From NCBI RefSeq assembly GCF_905404315.1, contig NC_066296.1:8060001-8124000 (forward strand): a stretch of 64,000 nt of DNA. Reading direction: 5' to 3'. This stretch comes from Leptidea sinapis. Taxonomy: Eukaryota; Arthropoda; Insecta; Lepidoptera; Pieridae. A model generated the notes under the pieces. It had not been told where the DNA came from. It did no database searches and worked only from the letters and a program-made list of their open reading frames with translations. The translations under genes were made by a program, and so were the position numbers. The stretch's first letter is position 1, and every line of letters begins with the position of its first letter. This document shows, one piece after another, positions 60,301 through 64,000 of the stretch.

Positions 60301-61017
60301 TATTCTATAGTATAGAGATGTTGAAGGTTTAAAAAAAAATAATATGAAAAAAGAATCTCCTATAAATTAAAAATATTATTTTTAAATATATTTTCTTAGG
60401 TAACCGTAACTTTTAGAAGAGACCGCTATGTTTAGCCGGAGCCGTTGTTTGAAAAAAAAATAAGGTAACCTACCCACGGACTTAAGGAGGACAAAAGCAA
60501 AGTATCATTTTTGGAAGCTAAAATAACTTAGTTTGGTTGGCCATGTGTGAAGAAACGTTGTCATGATGTAGGAGAACGGATTTTTGATCGTCTTTCGCGA
60601 ACTTTTTGTAACACAAAATTTGTTTTTTTTTATTACTAAGAAGGTGGCAACTTTTCAAAAAATATAACATTTGAAATTCAAATAGTCCTGATTAGCTAGA
60701 AGTGCAAAACTTTTAGTGTGCCCCATGTATAATTGTAATTGAATGGAGATTATTATTTGCAGACGTCAGGGCGGCCGTACTCGCCGCGTGACTTCCCGCT
60801 GCTAGACGATATGTACCGGGAGATGCTGTCTGTGATGCCGGAGGACCACCAGCCCAGCAGTCCCAAGCCGTCCCTGCCGGTCGACCCGGAGCCAGAACCT
60901 GACGACAGCAGTACGCTGTCTCCCATGTCTCCACTGATCTTCGAAGGAGACGACCCCGACGATGACGAGTGGAACCCTGCTCTCCTTAAGGAGCGAAGGA
61001 AACCCTCCCTCAAATAG
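32564..61017 (+). CDS. KANSL1: NSL complex scaffold NSL1 / KANSL1 orthologue, ten exons
   Basis: Complete gene. Coding exons: 32564-33387, 35520-35646, 44751-44947, 46365-46510, 49425-49601, 50268-50352, 53379-53516, 55657-55741, 58796-59014, 60763-61017. All junctions are GT-AG and in phase, giving 2,253 nt or 750 aa. Exon 1 carries the Arg/Leu helix [16 protein letters not shown]. Exon 2 has [19 protein letters not shown], a family hallmark. Exons 3-4 form the Cys cluster ([11 protein letters not shown] and [14 protein letters not shown]). Exons 7-9 make the PEHE domain ([38 protein letters not shown]). The C terminus is acidic. In animals this protein scaffolds the NSL complex and binds the acetyltransferase MOF through PEHE, activating housekeeping promoters. 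It is shorter than the fly or human proteins. Confidence 0.93.
34432..34749 (-). repeat. ~300-bp interspersed repeat, copy 3
   Basis: T9ATGAAAATAAGGG to CCTCCCACTGGT. The best preserved copy on this strand; hairpins intact. Confidence 0.85.
35122..35399 (-). repeat. ~300-bp interspersed repeat, copy 4
   Basis: Diverged copy ending GGAGCCTCCCACTGGT. Confidence 0.8.
35520..35646 (+). CDS. KANSL1: NSL1 exon 2
   Basis: Acceptor TGTTCCAG, donor GTCACA. Encodes [14 protein letters not shown] then [19 protein letters not shown]-rich compared with the introns. Confidence 0.9.
36190..36507 (+). repeat. GCTGACCCAGCAAACG-type repeat, copy 2
   Basis: TACTAGCTGACCCAGCAAATG through ATTTTATATATTAGATTATT. 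Confidence 0.8.
37017..37353 (+). mobile_element. Non-autonomous Helitron (337 bp)
   Basis: Starts TCTATACTAATATT and ends GGGGCACAGCTAG, with a hairpin CGCGG-GTGAAA-CCGCG about 8 nt before the CTAG end. It is inserted between A and T. All are Helitron hallmarks. No coding capacity. A (TTTG)n run lies inside. Confidence 0.85.
38950..39140. repeat. CTAGATAGARTRTGACAGCTGTG repeat, copy 3
   Basis: CTAGATAGAGTATGACAGCTGTG, then GAGCAATTCACGCACGC and a CTGGCCTGTTTTTATCG block, matching copies 1 and 2. Confidence 0.6.
39979..40537 (+). mobile_element. Probable Helitron-derived repeat
   Basis: TCTATACTAATACTATAG at the start and CGCGGGCTAATAGCTAGT at the end resemble the 337-bp Helitron, but the interior differs and the terminal hairpin is weak. 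Confidence 0.5.
40600..40883 (-). repeat. ~300-bp interspersed repeat, copy 5
   Basis: T9ATGAAAATACGAGACG to CCTCCCACTGGT; part of the GGCGCC segment is deleted. Confidence 0.8.
41400..41580 (+). repeat. LINE 3' end fragment, copy 2
   Basis: Encodes, with gaps, FYNKILENI..., [11 protein letters not shown] and [16 protein letters not shown], the tail of a Jockey/CR1-type ORF2. Also present at 28310-28500 and 53875-54010. Confidence 0.65.
43140..43250 (-). repeat. LINE 3' end, minus strand
   Basis: On the - strand: TGATTCCTCTGGTGCTACAG and GTGGGCGGCGATGG...TTAACATCAGGTGACC, matching the end of the LINE fragment at 57360-57425. Confidence 0.65.
43741..44345 (+). pseudogene. Jockey-like LINE reverse transcriptase fragment
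   Basis: [22 protein letters not shown] (RT motif) and [14 protein letters not shown], then after a frameshift [10 protein letters not shown], then NKTKC-type thumb residues. 5' and 3' truncated and frameshifted; dead. Confidence 0.85.
44751..44947 (+). CDS. KANSL1: NSL1 exon 3
   Basis: Acceptor TCGTTTTCAG, donor GTTGGT. Encodes [22 protein letters not shown] and a basic helix. Confidence 0.88.
45490..45785 (+). pseudogene. LINE reverse transcriptase scrap
   Basis: Broken frames include [24 protein letters not shown] residues followed by LPVDQ, the start of an RT domain. It differs from the 43.7-kb copy in the region covered. Confidence 0.45.
46365..46510 (+). CDS. KANSL1: NSL1 exon 4
   Basis: Acceptor GTGTTGCAG, donor GTCAGT. 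Encodes [19 protein letters not shown] and [16 protein letters not shown]. Strongly GC-rich. Confidence 0.88.
47558..47660 (+). repeat. GAGGCGAAACACGTGTCGAATTG repeat, copy 1
   Basis: CATCTCCTGTGGATGCCTCG, then TAGAGGCGAAACACGTGTCG and GAAGACAAATATTACCGG. Recurs at about 56030-56120 and 56330-56415. GCCTC...GAGGC forms a hairpin. Confidence 0.7.
48803..49119 (+). repeat. ~300-bp interspersed repeat, copy 6
   Basis: CCAGTAGGAGGTTTC through TTTTCATAAAAAAAAA; well preserved. Confidence 0.85.
49425..49601 (+). CDS. KANSL1: NSL1 exon 5
   Basis: Acceptor GTATTTCCAG, donor GTTAGT. Encodes [18 protein letters not shown] and a His/Ser/Thr-rich linker. Confidence 0.87.
49826..49915 (-). repeat. tRNA-derived SINE copy
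   Basis: On the - strand GGTTAGCTTTGTTGGTAAA (A box) and GCGGGTTCGAGTCCCGC (T arm, B box) are preserved, but the acceptor stem does not close and flanks match other copies. A SINE head, not a tRNA gene. Confidence 0.65.
50075..50160 (-). repeat. tRNA-derived SINE copy 2
   Basis: On the - strand GGTTGGCTCAGTGGAAGGGC and GGGAGTTCGAGCCCGC; flanked by the same AAATTTATGAA-like sequence as the copy at 49826. Confidence 0.6.
50268..50352 (+). CDS. KANSL1: NSL1 exon 6
   Basis: Acceptor ACATTTCAG, donor GTAATT. Encodes the AT-hook-like [11 protein letters not shown] and an acidic Ser/Thr run. Confidence 0.87.
50482..50749 (-). repeat. ~300-bp interspersed repeat, copy 7
   Basis: Diverged copy, AAGGGATGAGTTGAGC to GGAGCCTACCACTG. 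Confidence 0.7.
50907..51043. repeat. Short foldback MITE, copy 2
   Basis: CCCCTTATTCATAATGGTCC to GACTATTATGAAG; homologous to 24193-24335 in reverse orientation. Confidence 0.7.
51405..52295. mobile_element. Non-autonomous DNA transposon with inverted tips
   Basis: Left tip GGGCCTACCATCAACTTTTA and right tip, inverted, GGGCCTACCATGAACTCTTA. Inside each arm CAGTTCA-TTTAGG and GGTACGAA blocks repeat in opposite orientations. No transposase frame. Confidence 0.65.
52868..53134 (+). repeat. ~300-bp interspersed repeat, copy 8
   Basis: CAGTGGGAGGCTC through TTTATATAAAAAAAAG, with an internal deletion near 52918. Confidence 0.8.
53379..53516 (+). CDS. KANSL1: NSL1 exon 7 (PEHE start)
   Basis: Acceptor GTGTTCCAG, donor GTAACC. 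Encodes [18 protein letters not shown] and [10 protein letters not shown]. Confidence 0.9.
53530..53866 (+). mobile_element. Probable Helitron, second family
   Basis: TCTATACATATAAATAAAATTG at the start and TTTGCCAGGTCAGCTAG at the end fit TC...CTAG termini; interior unlike 37017-37353. Confidence 0.55.
53875..54010 (+). repeat. LINE 3' end fragment, copy 3
   Basis: TTTTAGAACAAGATCCC, TTCAAAAGAATTGTTAAGAA and GATGCCACAGATTGAGAAT, as at 41400-41580. Confidence 0.6.
55112..55162. repeat. (TG)n microsatellite
   Basis: About 50 bp of TG and TTTG units in NSL1 intron 7. Confidence 0.85.
55319..55646 (+). repeat. GCTGACCCAGCAAACG-type repeat, copy 3
   Basis: TACTAGCTGACCCAGCAAACG to TTTTATATATTAGATTATT. 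It ends about 10 bp before NSL1 exon 8, close to its polypyrimidine tract. Confidence 0.8.
55657..55741 (+). CDS. KANSL1: NSL1 exon 8 (PEHE)
   Basis: Acceptor GTATTTTCAG, donor GTATAT. Encodes [15 protein letters not shown] and QMSVQEIKE. The acceptor tract abuts a repeat. Confidence 0.9.
56030..56120 (+). repeat. GAGGCGAAACACGTGTCGAATTG repeat, copy 2
   Basis: GTAGAGGCGAAACACGTGTC, then GACAAATATTGGCGGAATT. Confidence 0.65.
56330..56415 (+). repeat. GAGGCGAAACACGTGTCGAATTG repeat, copy 3
   Basis: GATGCCTCGCATAGAGGCG, then GAAGACAAATATTATCGG; 210 bp from copy 2 in the same direction. Confidence 0.65.
57003..57462 (+). pseudogene. LINE ORF2 C-terminal fragment with 3' end
   Basis: An open frame encodes [33 protein letters not shown] and [21 protein letters not shown], the conserved C-terminal region of a common lepidopteran non-LTR element. 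The 3' UTR ends CTATTCCATAAAAAAAAAT. 5' truncated, so not autonomous. Confidence 0.85.
58404..58770 (+). repeat. GCTGACCCGGCAGACTTCG repeat
   Basis: TACTAGCTGACCCGGCAGAC... to AATTCATTTTTATATATAAG. Similar in plan to the GCTGACCCAGCAAACG family but different inside. It ends about 25 bp before NSL1 exon 9. Confidence 0.6.
58796..59014 (+). CDS. KANSL1: NSL1 exon 9
   Basis: Acceptor ATTATTACAG, donor GTGAGT. Encodes [20 protein letters not shown] and the basic [12 protein letters not shown] end of the PEHE domain, then a Gln-rich linker. Confidence 0.9.
59046..60270 (-). mobile_element. 5'-truncated RTE-like LINE with 19-bp target duplication
   Basis: The element occupies 59065-60251 on the - strand, flanked by exact copies of TGAATCAGAAAGGGTATAA (59046-59064 and 60252-60270). 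Decayed RT frames: [13 protein letters not shown] (FADD box altered to FAGD), [18 protein letters not shown] and the tail [16 protein letters not shown]. The 3' end is a short AT-rich tail of TAAAA units at about 59065-59080. Inserted in the last NSL1 intron. Non-autonomous. Confidence 0.9.
60763..61017 (+). CDS. KANSL1: NSL1 terminal exon
   Basis: Acceptor TTATTTGCAG; ends TAG at 61015-61017. Encodes [20 protein letters not shown], Pro/Ser-rich acidic stretches and [18 protein letters not shown]. Confidence 0.92.
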   Translation, partial: TSGRPYSPRDFPLLDDMYREMLSVMPEDHQPSSPKPSLPVDPEPEPDDSSTLSPMSPLIFEGDDPDDDEWNPALLKERRKPSLK

Positions 61018-64000
61018 TCAAGTAACTTTTACAAGTATGTCCCAGGAATACGGGCGCAGTGCGTTGCGATCGGAATCTTTTGATGCATTACAATTTAGAT
61101 CGTACTCTCATTGTTACGAAAAGATGATACTGAATCATGTCAAGTAAACCTACCATTTGTCAATGTGATGGTGTATATCTGGCATGTTCTGTCACTAGTT
61201 CGCCGATTATTTATGAGCATCAAGCAAATCAGTCTATCCCTCACAAAGTGTTCAGACTTCAGAGAGATATCAATATTTTGCAAACTTTTGACCTATATGA
61301 AAAAAAACATTGAAAATTTTCTGTGTTGTGCTAGTTGAATTGATTGATGATTGAAGCATACATTGATGAGAACTTTGTGTCCAAGTGTTGGCAAGTGTCA
61401 TATTTTTTATCATTTGTAATAATATGAACGATATTTCATAATTAATTGAGAGTATAATTGATACTCTTTGAGACACGCACTTATGTAATATCATCAAAAA
61501 ATGTTTTTACTAAATATAATAAAACCATTTTTGTTTCCATTTATGATATGCAAAATATGCTTGATTTTAATGCTATTTAATTAAGCCAATCAATTTAATA
61601 TTAATTTTTGTTAATTCTTCAGATCAGCTATTGTAATTTTCTTTTTTTTTGTCTTGCGCGTGTGTCGACTGTTGGATCCTGTGATAAGTAATCTTAGTTT
61701 CATGTTAGAATCTGTTAAACATTTTTATTTAAAGCTAAGAAGAAGAGTATCAAACTGAAATTCAATACAGAAAGGATGATGATATGAAACACAGTTAGTG
61801 TAATTGTTTAAATGTGTTAAAATTTAGTTTTTAAGGTTAAACAGCCATTCTCACTTGATTTTGCAAATTTTTGAAAAATGACAAATTATCTACTGGAGGG
61901 GGGACTGTAACAAAAAAATTACAACGTTTTTGAATTCTTTTATATTTTAACATAACGACAATTAGTAATGGGGCGACGACACGACCTAAATTATGTATTA
62001 ATACTACACTTTTGATGATAATAAAATGAGAATTTGTTCTGTTGTTGGGCTTAAGGGGTTCACCATTATAGGGTTACGTCTATACTCTAATATAATCTTG
62101 GAGCATGTTTCCTGTTAAAAGGCGGGTGTTTATGTATGTTGATGTGCATGATATAACTATGTTATGATAAAAATTCTGGTATTAAAGACATGTTCGTTAG
62201 TTTTTATTTGCGTAACTGGGCTATCCCATTACTGGGCAAAGGCCTCCCCTGTTTAACTCTATTTATCTCATTCCTGTGCCAGCTGAGACCAGGTCTTACT
62301 ATAGGCATCTTAGTTTTTATTATTTGATACTACAAGATGGCACACAGGCAGACAACAGGGCCAAAGTAATAGATTTCTTGTATGTAAAACCCTCCCTTAG
62401 GTACAATATCTTGAAAAGTGATTTTTGTTGTAGATTTTTAGACAAAGATTTTTTTTTTAATATTTAGTTTAATATCTTGTAATCTGCCTAATCACTTGGC
62501 ATTTAGCTAGAGATTAATACAGTCCTAATTAGTCTTGAAATTGTGACCAATCCATTTTCTTAATGATATGTAATAAAATATTGAGGTTTTGAGTAAGACA
62601 AAGTATGCGAACATTGCATTATCGCCTTTATTATATGAAATGACAGAATAACTAAATTGGACTAATTATTTATAATAATTAATCAACTGTTAAAAATATA
62701 TATTTTGTAAGTAGATGTCTCTGAAGTAGATAATAATTGTTTGTCATTTACTTTACATTGGTTGATCAGAAGAGATACTTCAACTATCATTTTTTTTAAA
62801 GAATGATCACTACAACATAGCTTTATTAGTTAAGGATTATTTATAAGTTATAAGGCTTTGTGTAAATTATTCCGTGTAATATGGCGCCGACATTCCTTAG
62901 TGCTGTTGTAATATTTATATCCTATCATATATATAGTTGAGGTGCCTTCTGTGTGTGTGTGTTTGTGTACTGCATAAAAGTCATAGAGCGTGCGTCTTCA
63001 TCCAAGTATCGTGATAGTCGAGTTATTATCGTGGCTATATTGGTCGATATAAAATATTGTCAAATGTAGTTATATTTTAATACAATAGGTCAGTTTCATC
63101 TATCAAAATTTAACTATGAAAGTATGTTATTTACAGTTTTTTTACCAATAGATATACGAATTCAGTACTCATTGGTAATAAAACACATTAGAATTATTTA
63201 TATTTTCGAATTTAAAATAACTGTTTTATTATATGTATGTCATTCGACCGAAAACGTCGACCACCATTTTGTGACGTCACTATAGCATAAACAATCTGTT
63301 ATTAGCAACACACCAACGATACGGACTATGAAATATCATTTTTATTTTTAGAAACGTCAATATGGATTGCACTGCACTTTATTTTGACGTTTCTTTGCTT
63401 ATGTTATTATGACGTCACGTTAATGGCGGCTCCCTATTTGGCGCGACTGTTTATCGTTTAACTTTAAAAACAACTTTTCTTAGGGTAAAGCGGAATTATT
63501 TTGATGACATAAAAATTCCCGTTGGCTGCCAAATGTTCGAATACATGTTAAAAAATCGAAAAATAGCCTATACTATAACCTTACCTCTTCCATTATAATT
63601 GTTTGTATAGCAAAAGGAGTCCCCATTTAATGAAGTTGTAACATTAGATGTGTTGTGTGTATTCATTCTCACATTTTATAACAGAAATTAAAAATTGTGT
63701 AGTGCTCGAAAAAGCTAGCAACTAAAATACTTATATTTAGACCGATTCATTTATACCAAAGCATACTTAATACAAAACAAAAATGAAAATAACAAGTTTA
63801 CATAATTTGCCAATACAATCGATTAACTTGTTTTTATGTTTATTATCTATTCAAATAGAAATATTTTTTGGATCACTTGTTGAAAATTGACATCCATCAA
63901 ATATATTGGCCTTAGAACTGAGAAGATCGGGCGCAACAAACTCAGCAGAACTTATTACAAATAGAAAACTTGTTTATTTGGTGGTTATGGCTATGTAAGA
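61018..64000. other. NSL1 3' UTR and intergenic sequence
   Basis: No gene seen. AATAAA occurs near 61518 and 62020, either of which could end the transcript. GCTATCCCATTACTGGGCAA near 62219 is a scrap of a LINE 3' end. A foldback element lies at about 63270-63428. Confidence 0.5.
63270..63428. repeat. Foldback MITE with TGACGTCA tips
   Basis: CCATTTTGTGACGTCACTAT...GCATAAACAA on the left pairs with the inverted TTGCTTATGTTATTATGACG...TCACGTTAATGG on the right. About 160 bp, non-coding. Confidence 0.6.

Noticed and set aside
32564..61017. Identification as MSL1, another PEHE protein
   Set aside because: The [17 protein letters not shown] segment and the [13 protein letters not shown] cluster belong to NSL1/KANSL1, and no MSL1-type N-terminal coiled coil is seen.

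Overview
The window is nuclear DNA of an insect, most likely a moth or butterfly. It is AT-rich, host genes are split by long introns, and the introns are packed with Helitron, tRNA-SINE, LINE, mariner and foldback copies of a lepidopteran type. I cannot name the species.

Layout: (1) 1-5560, + strand: the 3' part of DDRGK1 (UFBP1), three exons with the N-terminal exons off the left edge. (2) 6209-18845: a complete Maverick/Polinton (polintovirus-like) element of 12,637 bp. It has 1,134-bp nearly identical terminal inverted repeats, a perfect 6-bp target duplication (TCCATT) and AG...CT termini. It sits between the 3' ends of DDRGK1 and Nup107. (3) 19122-21725, - strand: an intronless Nup107 gene. 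(4) 21749-31900: mostly repeats (two mariner remnants, a Merlin-like fragment, a 59-bp satellite, MITEs), plus a few weak candidate exons. (5) 32564-61017, + strand: a complete ten-exon NSL1/KANSL1 orthologue of 750 aa, whose introns hold most of the remaining repeats. (6) 61018-64000: its 3' flank and more repeats.

The Polinton carries the full core set, apparently without breaks: protein-primed DNA polymerase B, retroviral-type integrase with C-terminal chromodomain, packaging ATPase, double-jelly-roll major capsid protein, single-jelly-roll penton, adenain-type protease, a pX/pVI-like basic virion protein and three less well known proteins. Six late-side genes on the - strand (12847 to 7467) form a head-to-tail chain with overlapping stop and start codons. 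The protease gene lies inside the terminal repeats, so there are two identical copies. Two - strand genes (POLB and a 154-aa unknown) appear to begin in tiny separate exons upstream of short introns. The near-identity of the repeats and the lack of frameshifts suggest a recent, possibly still functional, insertion.

The host genes are housekeeping: DDRGK1 acts in UFMylation at the ER, Nup107 in the nuclear pore Y-complex, and NSL1 is the scaffold of the MOF-containing NSL histone acetyltransferase complex. They have no evident functional link to the Polinton beyond providing its site.
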